In this document: piece by piece, positions 1-11,276 of the stretch
Layout of the letters: every line of letters starts with the position of its first letter
Position numbering within the stretch: position 1 is the stretch's first letter
NCBI GenBank assembly: GCA_040143965.1
Contig: JASJQH010006934.1
Span: 1-36,296 of the forward strand
From: Basidiobolus ranarum
Lineage: Eukaryota > Basidiobolomycota > Basidiobolomycetes > Basidiobolales
Length of the DNA stretch: 36,296 nucleotides
Direction of reading: 5' to 3'
Translations under genes and position numbers: made by a program
Notes under the pieces: generated by a model
Told to the model about the DNA's origin: nothing
The model's input: the letters and a program-made list of their open reading frames with translations, nothing else
The model's database searches: none

Positions 1-508
1 TAGCAAGGATAGTCTCATAGGCGAGGGTCTTGACACGAGTGCGAGAGTGAAGAGAGGATCCGGGCTCGTTGAAAGCAATGTGACCATCAGGTCCAATACC
101 ACCGAGGAATAATTCAATTCCGCCAACGGAGCGGATTTTCTCCTCATAACGTAAACATTCAGCTTCAAGGTCAGGAGCGTTACCATTCAAGATGTTAACG
201 TTTTCGGGCTTGATATCAATGTGAGAGAAAAGGTGTCTCCACATGAAAGAATGGTAGCTCTCAGGATGATCCCTGGGGAGACCGACGTACTCGTCCATGT
301 TGAAAGAGATAACATGCTCGAAGGAAACTTCCCCAGCCTTGTAAGACTCGACCAAACGCTTGTAAACTTGGACAGGAGAGCCACCGGTAGGGAGACCAAT
401 GACGAAAGGCTTCTCAGCAGAAGGGTTGAATTCCAAGATACGACGCTTGATGTACTCAGCAATGTACTTGCTGACGTGATCGGCGTTATCGCGAATGACT
501 AATCTCAT
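1..508 (-). CDS. nagB: Glucosamine-6-phosphate deaminase, 3' end cut by window edge
   Basis: Converts glucosamine-6-phosphate to fructose-6-phosphate plus ammonia in the cytosol, the last step that feeds N-acetylglucosamine (chitin-derived sugar) into glycolysis. The first 169 residues are visible without an intron, starting at the ATG at 508-506 ([12 protein letters not shown]). Family hallmarks are IGLPTGGSP near residue 39, [10 protein letters not shown] around the catalytic Asp near 72, and [17 protein letters not shown] around residues 136-152 with the catalytic His. These match the NagB/GNPDA family, whose fungal members are about 270-290 residues, so roughly 100 C-terminal residues lie beyond base 1. 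Codons are biased toward C-ending forms, as in a well-expressed gene. A TATA-like element and twin palindromes lie upstream. Confidence 0.95.
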   Translation of the reverse strand, partial: MRLVIRDNADHVSKYIAEYIKRRILEFNPSAEKPFVIGLPTGGSPVQVYKRLVESYKAGEVSFEHVISFNMDEYVGLPRDHPESYHSFMWRHLFSHIDIKPENVNILNGNAPDLEAECLRYEEKIRSVGGIELFLGGIGPDGHIAFNEPGSSLHSRTRVKTLAYETILA

Positions 509-568
509 ATTGAAGTGATTACAGGTAGAATGGTGGATGCAATCTGAGGTAAATCCTTCAACCTTCGG

Positions 569-700
569 TGACTTTATATGTTTTATTAGAATCTTGAATT
601 CAATCACCCAATGAGTAATTGAATTCAATCTATCCAATCATCACATTGACACATTTCTATTGCGTGTTCAATTGAATTTTTCGCATTCCAATAAATTCAA
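569..700 (-). promoter_or_regulatory. Upstream region of the deaminase gene: TATA, twin palindromes, CCAAT boxes
   Basis: Reading on the minus strand, a TATAAAG-like element sits near 569-577, about 65 nt before the ATG. Two identical 12-mers TTGAATTCAATC (594-605 and 619-630) contain the palindrome TTGAATTCAA and are spaced 25 bp apart. A related CAATTGAATT lies near 669-679. CCAAT appears near 607, 633 and 688. This is motif reading only; no binding protein is implied by the sequence. Confidence 0.4.
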
Positions 701-2155
701 ATTAATCCATATATAGAGACATACTTTCAATCCCACACAAGATACCACTCACAGCACTACACACAACAAGCACATACCGTGCCATGCAACAAACCACGCA
801 ACATACTATATTGAGTTATTCGGAGATTCAGTGTACTTAGGACGCGAAATGGGATTCTCTTTTGTTACATGTTTTGCAACATGCTGTGAACATTGGAAGG
901 TTGCTTCAGCATTTGTTGACGGTACATATCTGAGTGTGTCACGATACCGACACTTGTGAGTGATTTACTAAAATGACCAAAGTCGTCCCAAGTAAGCCGA
1001 GGCTTTGGAATAAATAACTGACCAAATACCATAATTATACAGATCTTTGGAATACCGACCGGTAATATGGAGAATAGGTTACAAGAAAGGTCTGGTATCC
1101 GGATGACCACCACTGAGGGGCACTTGATCTTAAGTTCATTTACATATCTATATTTGTATTGAGCTAGACCCCAACGGATTCTTTCGATTATTCTGAACTT
1201 CAACGTACCGCTTGATCATCACGGAATCTCCATAGAATTACCCAGCTTTCTCAGCCTTGCTCCGATTGCTGTGTAAGGATCGTTGGGATGATCACATCGT
1301 AATTTTCCAGATAATATTTGGCTCGACAAGATCTGAGGTGTCGAGACCTCAGCCCCAGATTAACCTCTTTGCACTTCTGGCATCATGGAGGAGTATCTTG
1401 GTGTATCTGAGTAGTATGGCTTGTCAGTGTTCGTTTGAGAAAGTTCATCTATACTTACCATAAACAATCTAAAAATACTCTCCACATTTGTGTTCCTGTA
1501 TTTGAATGTGAATGTGAATGTGGATGTGGATATGCCATTGATGTCAATTTTGCAATACTGTGAGTGGATGAAAAGCAGTCAAGGTAAGAGGGAAGAAATG
1601 ATTGTAAATGCTCTTAAATGCTCAGATGAAGATTGTTTGCTTATTGAATATAAGCAAAGGGGAAAAGTCTGAGGTTGAAAGTAATGTAGTACCAGAGACC
1701 GCTTTAGAGAATCTGACCAATTACTAGATGTGGTATTATTTCTTTAGATCGAGCCCTAGTTTGGATACATAGTAATCTCATCAAAGTATGGATGCCAGGA
1801 CATGTTTAAGGTACAATGGAATATGTGGCCAAGAATTTTTACTATCATTACTGAATCTTTATTAGACACAAAGTATCCAAGTTTAGAGGCCAAACTATAG
1901 GTTTGAATGTTTTAGAAATGGTGGTGTAAACCATTCACGCTAACAAACACATCTTATTGCTACATGTAGATCTGGAAATGAGGGCAAAAATCTAGTGCTC
2001 ATTCTGTTTCAAGATTTGAATGAATCTCTCAGTAATATCGATAGTATTTTATAAGCTTACAACTGAGGTAGCAAAGGTAGGCTCCCATTTATTATGTTAT
2101 AAAGGTGGCTATTTATTAGTAATGTAAAGGGAAAAAAGCTATGCCATATTAACAT
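701..2155. other. Intergenic, no supported gene
   Basis: AT-rich. A stop-free minus-strand stretch at 865-1203 lacks an ATG start and resembles nothing I know. The plus-strand frames at 1257-1463 and 1490-1672 likewise show no family signature. Around 1499-1535 there is a short run of degenerate hexamers (GAATGT/GGATGT). I see no RNA gene or mobile element here. Confidence 0.5.
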
Positions 2156-2459
2156 TTAATGATGTTCTTTATGTTCACCATGACCGTGAGCGTCCCAAGG
2201 ATGTTGTAGGCGCTATTTGTAACGATAATAACACGAAAATACGTTTAATAATTGAACAATAATAAACCTTCAGGTAAGCACCTAAACAATGGAAAGTAAA
2301 TGGAAATCTTACCAAGGTGACTAGACCGTCTTGCTTAGCGCGATACATCATAAAAAACCACATAGTAGCACCGAGAAGCTTAGCGGTATATCTATGGAAA
2401 CGACCTGCGTGAGGAGCATTGAAAGCTCCCCAGTTACTAGAGGAATGAGTACCTGACAT
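2156..2459 (-). CDS. NDUFB2: NADH dehydrogenase 1 beta subcomplex subunit 2-like (complex I accessory subunit)
   Basis: Two exons: 2313-2459 (49 codons, ATG at 2459) and 2156-2212, joined in phase 0 by a 100-nt intron (GTAAGA...AATAG). The 67-residue protein has a short basic N terminus (HAGRFHRYTAK), one membrane segment (LLGATMWFFMMYRA) and, after the junction, the tail RLQHPWDAHGHGEHKEHH. A single transmembrane helix followed by HPWD and a His-rich end is the pattern of the B8/AGGG subunit of mitochondrial complex I in plants and fungi. It would sit in the inner membrane arm and has no catalytic role. Reading through the intron gives a longer false frame ending at 2175. Assignment rests on the short motif and size, so homology should be confirmed. 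Confidence 0.75.
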
Positions 2460-2845
2460 TTATATTTGTTATTGGGGACTTTGAACTAGAAGGCAAAGTA
2501 TTTGTTTCTTGTGAATGTCGACCTTTGTCTAGATTTGATGCTGTACTAGCATTAACTAAGATCAATTTGAGGGCCCCAAATAAGTTCCATTTTGGGGTGA
2601 AAATTTAGCTTGGGGTAGCTTAACTCTGCAGTTAGTATAGTTAAATCAAGGTTAGACGAGGTGTACACTGATTAAAATAATGGAACCTCTTCTGGTCTAA
2701 GTAACTGAAAGATAAAGGTGAATTTGGTTTATATGAATTCTTGACGATTAAATGTTGTACATAAATGCTTATGACAGGAGGTAAATAATAGAGAAAAGAA
2801 TTAGATAGATTAAGAAGTGAGAAGCAGTAAGCGATAAAACGATTA
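2460..2845. other. Intergenic between complex I subunit and Mob1
   Basis: About 390 bp holding the 5' flank of the complex I subunit gene and the 3' flank of Mob1, both on the minus strand. No further gene or repeat seen; the minus-strand frame at 2641-2916 is an overlap shadow. Confidence 0.5.
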
Positions 2846-3858
2846 CTATTGAGCTGAATCATCATCGATGAAACCCAATATAAGCTCCCAAAGAGGAGCC
2901 AGCTCTTTCTTATCAATCAAGTCGAATTCGCGCACAAAAAAGACAAAGTGTTTGAAGGAGGTGTTCAAATGTGCTTCTTCTCCAAGGCCGACCACTTTCG
3001 AGAAATGTGAGTGATAAATATGCGCATACACTCGGAATAATCTCTTGAATATGTTGCGTACAGTTTGTGGGAAAGCCTTGGGAAAAGGGACGCCTTTGAT
3101 ACATAACTCATTAGCATACTAATATAATCGCTGATATTTGCAGAAATAACATAATATATACCAATTTTCGAAGGAAAAAGGGATTCGTCGTCGATTTGAT
3201 TTTGTATCCAGTTCATAAGATAGTCTACATATTCCGGCGCTGATACCTTGATAGGCTTTTTGAACTGTTGTCCATCAGCCCAGTGATATTCATATCTAGC
3301 AAATAGAGCATTTTTTGAAGTGTTAAACGAAATTAGATCCCTTGATCTGATACATTGAATCAGTTACCTTGGACCAGCAGACATAATAGGACATTCATCA
3401 GAAGTACAAAACTCATTCAAAGTACCGTACAACATGTTGACTTGATTAAAAAAATCGACAGCTATCTCGCAAAAAGCATTAGTCTACTGACCATTGAAAG
3501 AGTTTGAATAAATCTTACTGTGGATTGCTAGCCATTCATCTAAATCCTCTCCTTCTGGGAGAGTTACTGCTTGCTTTAGATTCCCAGAGCCCAAAGTAGC
3601 TTCCGCAAATTTCTTAAGTTGGTATTGTTTGGTTCCCTCTGCTATGTCTTTTTTAGGTTTGAAGGTGGCATTTTTATTCGAGGAGTTCCTAAGTAAACTT
3701 TTGTTAGCACCCTGAGCTAGTCATCAAATATTTAGTGCAAGAAAATATATGGTCTGCCTTTAATAAGGTTGAAATATTACATCAAAGCTACAATAAAACG
3801 ACATATGAAGACTCTGAAACGAGATGGCTTGGTATACTCACAACTTCAGAAAATTCAT
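2846..3858 (-). CDS. MOB1: Mob1/phocein-family kinase activator
   Basis: Regulatory subunit of NDR/LATS-type kinases (Dbf2, Sid2) in the mitotic exit/septation and Hippo-like pathways, located at spindle poles and the division site. Five exons on the minus strand: 3842-3858 (17 nt, MNFLK), 3519-3688, 3368-3461, 3162-3295 and 2846-3093. All junction phases agree and give 220 residues, against about 210-220 for the family. Recognisable blocks are [51 protein letters not shown] and [21 protein letters not shown]. Zinc ligands are visible as Cys81 and Cys86 (CTSDEC) and His163 and His168 (HIYHSH). Reading only the last exon gives a misleading short frame. The microexon start is supported by GTGAGT at 3841 and the expected Mob1 N terminus. 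Confidence 0.95.
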
Positions 3859-4172
3859 TTTGTTGGGATTATTGTAAGAGACTATTATGAGAAGGGAACA
3901 ACAGATAGAGTTAATGAATGCTCGACAGCCGTATAATAACACTGGAATGTTTTTAGACTTGATCAAGATACTCCCATAGTTTAAATTCGAATAAGTTATA
4001 CTCGAAAACACAATCTAGATTACCCAATTATAATTGGTATATACTACATGAAAGGATTATCCAAATTCCAACATATTTATTGAATGTTAGACGGAATTTC
4101 ACCAGTAAATATATCTGAAGGTATCCTTATTCAAGGGAATTGATTATGTACAAATTATCGAGTATATTCTTG
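3859..4172. other. Intergenic between Mob1 and the BAR protein gene
   Basis: About 310 bp, AT-rich, 5' flank of Mob1 and 3' flank of the next minus-strand gene. No additional element seen. Confidence 0.5.
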
Positions 4173-5410
4173 TCAATTCAGCCCGCAAATAGTAAGATCT
4201 CTCATCTGGGCCATAATATCATCCACCTTTCCCTGCACTTGATGAAGTGTTAGGTCTGAATCAAAGTCTGAACTAACGCTTTCGAACCTGGCTTGAGATT
4301 CTCTAGCGAACTTCAACTGTGATTTCACAAGAGCTTTAAATGACGAGTCCAACACTGCAATACGAAGGTCAGCTAATTTAGGCATTTGCTCTATAAGCTG
4401 TTGGTTGATGCCTTCGTAAGTTGCTTGAGCTTTACTTGCTGACACCTCTACCTGTATGAATATTTTGTAAATGAGCCATTTCAATTCGAGTAACATCCAA
4501 AGCTCTACATACATGTGCCGCCTTGTCAGAATCGCCTTTTTCGTGTATTTTACGCACTTTGGCTCGATAAGCGTCATAATCTAGAAGCTTTCGTCCACGC
4601 TTCTTAATAGTTTCATTGATTTTTGGAAAATACTCGCGATACTGATTCACAGGATCCAATACAGTTCTATTCATATTTTCAACCTGCAATGAAAACACTT
4701 AATAGATGATACTAAAAGCAACAAACGTTTCTCTCACCAACCAGATCAATACTACAGCTTTCTTCTAAGTCCAACACTACTTCCATATATCTACGTCCAC
4801 ATAAAGATAACTCGCCACCTTCATCATAAAAAAGGTCAATAGAGCGTGCCACTTCCACATGACCAATTGCCAAGTCTTCAATATCGAAAATCAATAAAGT
4901 TGAGATTATATATCAAATAGTTAAATCAAAAGCTCTACAGATAATAATAAGAAGGTAGATTACATACTTCTGATCGACTCTACATATTCCTTAGCGTATT
5001 TATGAAGGTCGTCGGCTTTAAGTTCCAGACTAAGAAAGTTGATTATCGTATAAGTAATATTACCGGGCATTCAAGTACTCTCTGGTTAGGTTTGGTAAAT
5101 ATATATCTACTTTTTCAATTTATGTTCTTGTTCATCAAAGGTTCGATCAACCTATAAGAGATAAATTAGAGAGGGCTAGATGTCGAATATTTGCACGAAA
5201 TAACATACAGTTTTTTCGATGGCACCAGTTTTTTGTTTTAGCTACACATTCCTTGTTTTAGTAAAAATCACCAATTACAGTATAAAAACAATGGGAACCT
5301 ACAGTAGTTCCAGCTCTATCAACCGCTTTTTTGAAACCAGACCTAAAATATTTATGTATTTAGAAGCTACCAAGTATACCACGTAAGTCAGATAATACAA
5401 ACCAACTCAT
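4173..5410 (-). CDS. RVS161: BAR-domain protein of the Hob3/Rvs161 (amphiphysin-like) type
   Basis: Membrane-curvature protein of actin cortical patches, acting in endocytosis and cell polarity; it normally dimerises with an Rvs167-type partner. Nine exons (5403-5410, 5303-5342, 5209-5241, 5111-5151, 5064-5081, 4968-5029, 4742-4875, 4513-4683, 4173-4451) keep phase and give 261 residues; Rvs161 is 265. The N terminus reads MSWSGFKKAVDRAGTT, then QKTGAIEKTVDRTFDEQE, near diagnostic for the family. Later blocks are RTVLDPVNQYREYFPKINE, KKRGRKLLDYDAYRAKVRK and INQQLIEQMPKLADLR. The whole length is one BAR domain without SH3, as expected for this subfamily. Exon 1 has only 8 nt and exon 5 only 18. 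Two donors are unusual (GTTTGT and GTTGGT), so those junctions are the least certain. It stands head-to-head with the CABLES-like gene across a 487-bp shared upstream region. Confidence 0.9.
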
Positions 5411-5897
5411 CGTCTTCTAAACAGTTAATAATCTCAACCACCAAGTATTTAGAAACAAATGGAAATTACGCGATTTAGGTACAGTTTAGGATTTTTAGTG
5501 TCTGTTGCTTTAGTCTGTCGGGTTATATCGGACCATATATTGAAATTAAACAGATCTGAACCTCTCAAGACAAATGAATAGATTTCCTAAGCCTTATGGA
5601 ACAAATAGTTCAAATCGATTTTGAGCAGCACAGCGTTCATAGTTTACAACGAGTGATATATATTTAAGGATCATGCAGCCATGAATTAATTCTACGAATG
5701 CATGATTGAAGAATCTTGCCCAATCGAGTTTACTTGTTATTATAGGAAAAAGAGAATGGCCACTTAATATCTTCTAATTCGTGAATCAACAGAACCGTAG
5801 ATTCTGACGACCAAATAATTCTTGAATAATTAGTGAACTCAAATATTTGAGTATTTAACCAACTTACATTCGTAAAAGGTAACAGAACTTCCTGAAA
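5411..5897. promoter_or_regulatory. Shared divergent promoter region (BAR gene / CABLES-like gene)
   Basis: A 487-bp AT-rich stretch between two divergently transcribed genes, so it must hold both promoters. I see no clear TATA consensus or long repeat. The minus-strand frame at 5730-5927 is not a convincing gene. Confidence 0.4.
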
Positions 5898-7988
5898 ATG
5901 GTACAAGAGAACAGTAGCGATGTGCAAGTGAAGCGGCAGGCCGCATTTAATTTTCTATCTTCAATTAACCTCGGAAAGGAGAAATCTTCAAAACCAATCA
6001 ACGCAGATAACAGCCTGGAATTGACCGAATTTACAACTTCCAAATCTCCTGAATCTGAAATTGATTTAACGTTTAGTAAAATCGAACCAGTTCCTCCAGA
6101 TTTACTAGAAGAAAACGTTTTAAATCGAATAGCTAACGAAGAGGAATCTGGTAAACTTAGAAGAAAACCTACTTATAAGCGCCAATACACTCTAAAAGAT
6201 CGGAAAGCTGCCGATTTCCTGTCTAACATTAGCCTAAAAGCTTCGGATAATGAGTCGAATATTTCGGAACCTTTACCTAATGAGAAACAGACTATGGATG
6301 GAGTTGGAACACATGTTTCAGCCCGACGTGGCTCGAATGTTGCCACAGTAGCAAATGGATCTCAAGGTGAGTTCAACTGGTAGTTCATATTCTTTCTATT
6401 CCTAATTCTTTTCAAACCAAGGCCTTACGATACACCACAATATCCCTGAAAGTTTCGAACCTTCAAGTGAACAATTTCTCTCCTCGTCCTATCGTTCTGA
6501 AGCGATGATTGCACAATCCCGCAATCCAGTTTATACTGTTCACAGTGGGAAATTTTCCCGTAGTCAAACAGCAATGGCAGACGTTCAAAACTCTAGATTG
6601 ATTCTCTCGTCGACATCGGTTTGTGAATATCTTGCTATATTTGGGTAAAGGAGCATCGTGTTAAATTTTATTCTGTAGACTCCGGTTATGGTCTTTTCAG
6701 TGTTGAAATATTATGACGAGAAAACTAGACAACGCCGACGTAAAAAGTTTCACAACATCTCTTTGTAAGTATATTTAGTGTTATTTTCTATAGATGGCCA
6801 CCCTCTAAACACTCTGAATTTAGTGACAAGCTTACTGGTATGAGTGAAAATCTAAAAAAGAAGAAGGTAACTACAATTCACACCACCTCCATATCGGAGC
6901 TTTGCAACGGAGTATATGTATATAATCATATGTACTTATCTATTCTTGTGGTTCAAAGGCCGAATCTTTCGCACATTTGCTGATTCCGAGCTACAGTCTT
7001 GAGTAAGTCAAGTCCATAAGTACATATTTTTGTGGGTTGCTTACTGATACAGATTGGAAATGTTAGTAATGAAGCAAGCGAAGAATCCGATTACGATCCT
7101 TATTATCTTGATGACCCTGATCTAAAAACTGGAAAGCGTCGTACAGTAATTAGTTTGCCGGGATTTATGGTTTGTCTTTTCGCACCGTTGAGTCATAGAA
7201 CTGTGTGCAGTTGTACTGATGCGCATCATTCAAATTAGGGATCTATTATCCAATTCACCAAGCCTGCAGAGCTCAAGAAAGAGATCAACGATCACTTCCG
7301 ACAGACCCATTCAACTATAGATCCGGAGTTAACTCTCAGTAAAATTCGAAGTCTGAAAAACAAACTCGTGATAATTGCCAAGTATCAGGTATTGAAAAGA
7401 ATTATCCAACTCCAGGCCAGACCATTGACCTAACTTTACTCTAGGATCTTGAGATATCCACTGTTGCGAATGCGTATGCTTATTTTGAAAAGTTGGTCTT
7501 AAAGGTAACAATTAGTTACAGCAATTCCAAGATCTTCATCGCAATTAACCGTAGAGTATAGAACTATGTCCGCAGAGACAACCGAAAGCTGATCGCCGGA
7601 ATATGTCTATTTTTAGCGACCAAAGCTAATGAGCCGAAAGAGCGCGACTATTTGTCCTTGCTTGAGGTAGGGCCCCGAAGATTTGTCTTTTACTACCTTG
7701 TATTCACTTAATTACTCTAGAGTATCAACCGAGTTTTGGAAGTCACTCCCAAAGAACTTCGGGAGCAGGAGTTTGCGGTGTTTGCTGCTCTAGACTTTAA
7801 TTTGTATCTTCCCCGCAACGATTTCATGGCTCATTTTGAGAGAATTTTTAAACAACTAGGTCGGTACACTCTTGAACAGGCTTTCCGTCGTCTTGTATTC
7901 CAACTACTAACTCTATCCGTATTCTAATTTAGATTACAACAACGTGCAAGATTACCTCGGTGAAAATCTATTTTTTGTAGCTGACTAA
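5898..7988 (+). CDS. CABLES: CABLES-like cyclin-box protein
   Basis: Homologue of CDK5 and ABL1 enzyme substrate proteins, which in animals link CDKs to regulatory tyrosine kinases. Ten exons (5898-6366, 6422-6618, 6679-6764, 6794-6866, 7053-7169, 7239-7388, 7445-7504, 7562-7666, 7721-7859, 7933-7988) stay in phase and give 483 residues. The first 270 are Ser/Lys-rich and disordered-looking, with two similar motifs (AFNFLSSINL and ADFLSNISL). Then come the family signature DYDPYYLDDPDLKTGKRRT (residues 288-306) and a cyclin box at about 340-470 with LSKIRSLKNKL, AYAYFEKLVLK, NRKLIAGICLFLATKAN and LREQEFAVFAALDF. The intron at 6765-6793 is only 29 nt. An extra exon near 6961-7004 was tested and breaks phase. 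No catalytic role is expected. Confidence 0.85.
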
Positions 7989-8462
7989 TGACTTTGTCTC
8001 CGCACCCCTCCCCGCGTCCCTCAGAACTGTAGTTGCATTATCTGTAGCATATATTCGATATCTGTAACATATGTTCAATTACATGTTGATTCTGAACTGT
8101 ACCTTTTAATTTGCATTTCCGTGGCCATCATCAAAATATAATATATCGTCAGATTTGATGGGAAATAAATATCTTCTATATTGTGATTATAATTCAATGC
8201 TGGTCAATCTTACTAGTCACTGTTTCAATGGTCTGATTGGAGATTAGCTTAAATCACTGGAATATACACGTATGAATCCATGAACCTGATGAACTAAATT
8301 TTAGCAAGCAATTGAGGTAGTCAACCAATGAAACGCGACCGCCCGGAAATTACGAAACTTGTGAATGTAATAAATGATGGTGACTGCCGCGTGAAGGGTT
8401 CCTTTTAGTGGAATTATTTTCTTCTTTGACTCCGTTTCAATCTTGAAGTTTCGATCTAGAAA
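7989..8462. other. Intergenic between CABLES-like gene and EDC3
   Basis: 474 bp in tandem orientation: 3' flank of the CABLES-like gene and promoter of EDC3. A CCAAT lies near 8325. No gene, repeat or RNA recognised. Confidence 0.5.
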
Positions 8463-11276
8463 ATGGCAGAGGCTTTTATAGGTTTAAGAGTGAAAGTCAG
8501 TTTAGCTGATAACTTTATCCTTGAGGGTTTAGTATCTAGTATTGATCAGCAAACCCAATACTTAACTTTAACAAATGGTAGTGATTGTCACTTGAATTTT
8601 TCTAGTACATATATACTCATATATTAACTTGCTTTTTTTTAACGAAAAGTGTTGACTTTTTCTAATGGTATTCAACAACACCTACCATCATACGGAGTGG
8701 CTGGTCCAGATATTAAAGATCTACAAATCCTACCCTCCCAAGCTCCACCTCCTCAGCCTCAGCATCATATGCACTCTCAACCGCAACCTTCGGTACAAAA
8801 AATGTTACCTCAAAAATCCATGCCCAATAAAAATCCAGCCCCGATGCCACATAATGGATACCCATCAAATACTAATTCGTACCCTATTGTAAATGGAACG
8901 CAATACTCGCCTCAAGAACTTGTCGCAAATTCTCAAGCTACTGTTAATGCGACAAAACAAAACTTACAACCTCATATTCAAGCCTACAATACAAGTTCTC
9001 AAGCTACAGCTAGTAAATCTCAAGAGCATAGACAACGACAACAGCAACAACAACAACAAATATCCCCTCAAATGCCTCCAAGGTATCAACAAGAGGTTAC
9101 TCAATCTGCTAAATACCAAGAGCCAGTTTCCACTTCCCCTAACTATCCAAAAGCATCGAAGGGCTATATCAATACTGCACCCGCTCAGCCTAAAGCCCCT
9201 TATGTAGATCCGGCCATTGTATCGGTGGGGTTTTTAAGCCTGTATTCATATAATTTCCTAGTCTGATTTTGTTTCTCCATTAAGTTTACGCAACCCACCT
9301 CAACCACTACTATCCTACCTCGCCATCAACAAACCCATAGACCATCGCATGGGTAATTTTTCCAATCTACTTGTTTGCCATTGTTCATGGCTAAAATTCT
9401 ATTCTTTTCAACAGGCTCAAGAACTCCCGTCAGGCTGACTTTGTGGTAAATGAATTAGCGAGTAAAATTGCTTTGTAACTTCTCTCATCTTATTTACTTA
9501 TAACAGGAATCCAGGACTTCACCATTTATTCCACCACCTTCAATCGAACTCTCTGTCAATGATAAAGTTGATATTTGCTTAGATTATGAAACTTTACGCT
9601 CCGATACTGAGAGTCAATTGATCAACGATTCTGATGCTTTGGATTCTGACCAACCTCACATTGTCCATGGTGGTCATAAAAATAGAAAACTCAAACCCAA
9701 ATCAGTAAAGCAAAGAGCTCCTCAGTCGCCCGGTAAAAATAGAGGATATTATTCCGCCATTCACGTCCATTGCAATGATGCTAATACTTATTTGTAGGAC
9801 CCAAAAACTCTAGATACCCCCGCTCACCCGGGAAGAACATGAATGGATGGGCAAATGAAAATGTTAATGATTTTAAAAAACAAGAGTTTGATTTTCAACA
9901 TAATCTGGGTTTGTTTGATAAAAAGAAAGTGTTTGCTGAGATTAAGGTATGTACCAGGTCCTATTTAGCTTATACACCGAGATACCTTTTTTGATGTTTA
10001 TATATATTTCAATAGGAATCGGACTCTACAGATCCCGATGGCTTGCTTGTTAACATCAACCGTAATACTGGTTATAAGCCAGGTCGTCCAGTACCTCAGA
10101 ATTATGGTCCGTTAGAAAATGTGTTGGAAAGATCAAGGAAGCAAAAGTATTACGAAGATGATGATGATGAGTTGGATGAAGAAGACAACGAAACCACCAA
10201 CGAGGAGTCTGACCTGGAAAACTGGAAAAAGAATCAAGAGCCGATTGTAACTATACGTACTCTTACCGGAATTACCTGTCCCTTCGTCACCAAAGCTCAA
10301 ATGGGCGAGATAGAGAAGATTGCTGGTAAATATTTGATTGATTATATTATTCATGAATGTAGAACTTATTCGACCACTTGTAGCAACCGAAACTGGACCT
10401 TCTGAAGACCAAATCATTGAGAACGCTGGTAGAAGTACAGCCATCATGTGTTTGAAGGCATTAGGTTAGAAGATATCAATCACGTCAATATGATCACTTG
10501 CTTACCCTCTATTCTTGGAGTTTAGGTGGATCTCGTCGTATTCAGCCAAACAACCATAATGATGCTCCCTTAGTAGTTATACTTGCTGGTAATACTAAGA
10601 CCGGTGCCTATGGCCTTAGTGCCGCTAGACACTTGACGAATCACGGATGCGAGGTTATCATATGTGTTGCCGGAAAAGAAAGAGATATCATCAAAAGTGT
10701 GTCTGTACAATCAAAATATCTTAGAGCCAGTGGCGGAAAGATTGTTAAAAGCGCTGCAGGTAAATAGCTATAGTACTATGGGAATTGGATATGTCCAGTA
10801 GACTAATAATCATTTGACTTTAGAATTACCCGAAGCCTATACAGCACCAGTAGATTTGATTGTAGATGCTCTTCTCGGATATCAACCTTCTGCCAGGGAT
10901 TCAGACCATGATTATGATTTGGCCTCTATTAGTGACCTAATCGATTGGGCTAATGACAATAAGGCGCCTGTTCTTTCTCTTGATATGCCTAGTGGCTTCA
11001 AAGGTAACTTGGGAATTACATTACATTTGATACACTCTTTGGAACATTATTAATGACCAGTACTTGTTAGGCCAATTTAAGAGTGGCAATGCCATTCACC
11101 CCAAATGGACACTCTGTCTAGGTGCCCCTCGTTATGGGCTAAAGAGTCGCAATATGACCGGAGAGATTTTCTTGGCAGATATTGGCATCCCACGCATTCT
11201 TTACAAAAAGGTTGGAGTACGTGGTTGGAAGATGCCATGGGGGGCTGATTATTTAATTGGCCTAGAATATGCTTAA
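8463..11276 (+). CDS. EDC3: EDC3, enhancer of mRNA decapping (LSm-FDF-YjeF_N)
   Basis: Scaffold that activates the Dcp1-Dcp2 decapping enzyme and helps assemble P-bodies in the cytoplasm. Eleven exons (8463-8577, 8650-9224, 9285-9352, 9415-9445, 9507-9732, 9798-9946, 10016-10325, 10363-10464, 10526-10759, 10824-11003, 11071-11276) keep phase and give 731 residues. Domains in order: divergent LSm at about 1-60 (AFIGLRVKVSLADNFILEG); a long Gln/Pro/Ser-rich linker with a poly-Gln run near 180-190; the FDF segment at about 362-388 (KKQEFDFQHNLGLFDKKKV); an acidic Asp/Glu patch near 430; and a YjeF_N Rossmann domain from about 475 (NTGAYGLSAARHLTNHGCEV). It ends in MPWGADYLIGLEYA. Exon 3 is the least certain: the acceptor at 9284 was chosen because the nearer AG at about 9262 leads to a stop. 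Intron 10326-10362 is 37 nt. Confidence 0.93.

Noticed and set aside
865-1203. 112-codon minus-strand open frame
   Set aside because: No ATG at its start, stops directly upstream, no recognisable motif, and no splice partner found.
6961-7004. Extra small exon in the CABLES-like gene
   Set aside because: With available donor and acceptor it ends in a phase that does not match the next exon; skipping it keeps the frame.
8665-9207. Second-frame open reading frames within EDC3 exon 2
   Set aside because: They are shadow frames of a Gln/Pro-rich coding exon; the EDC3 frame has domain support on both sides.
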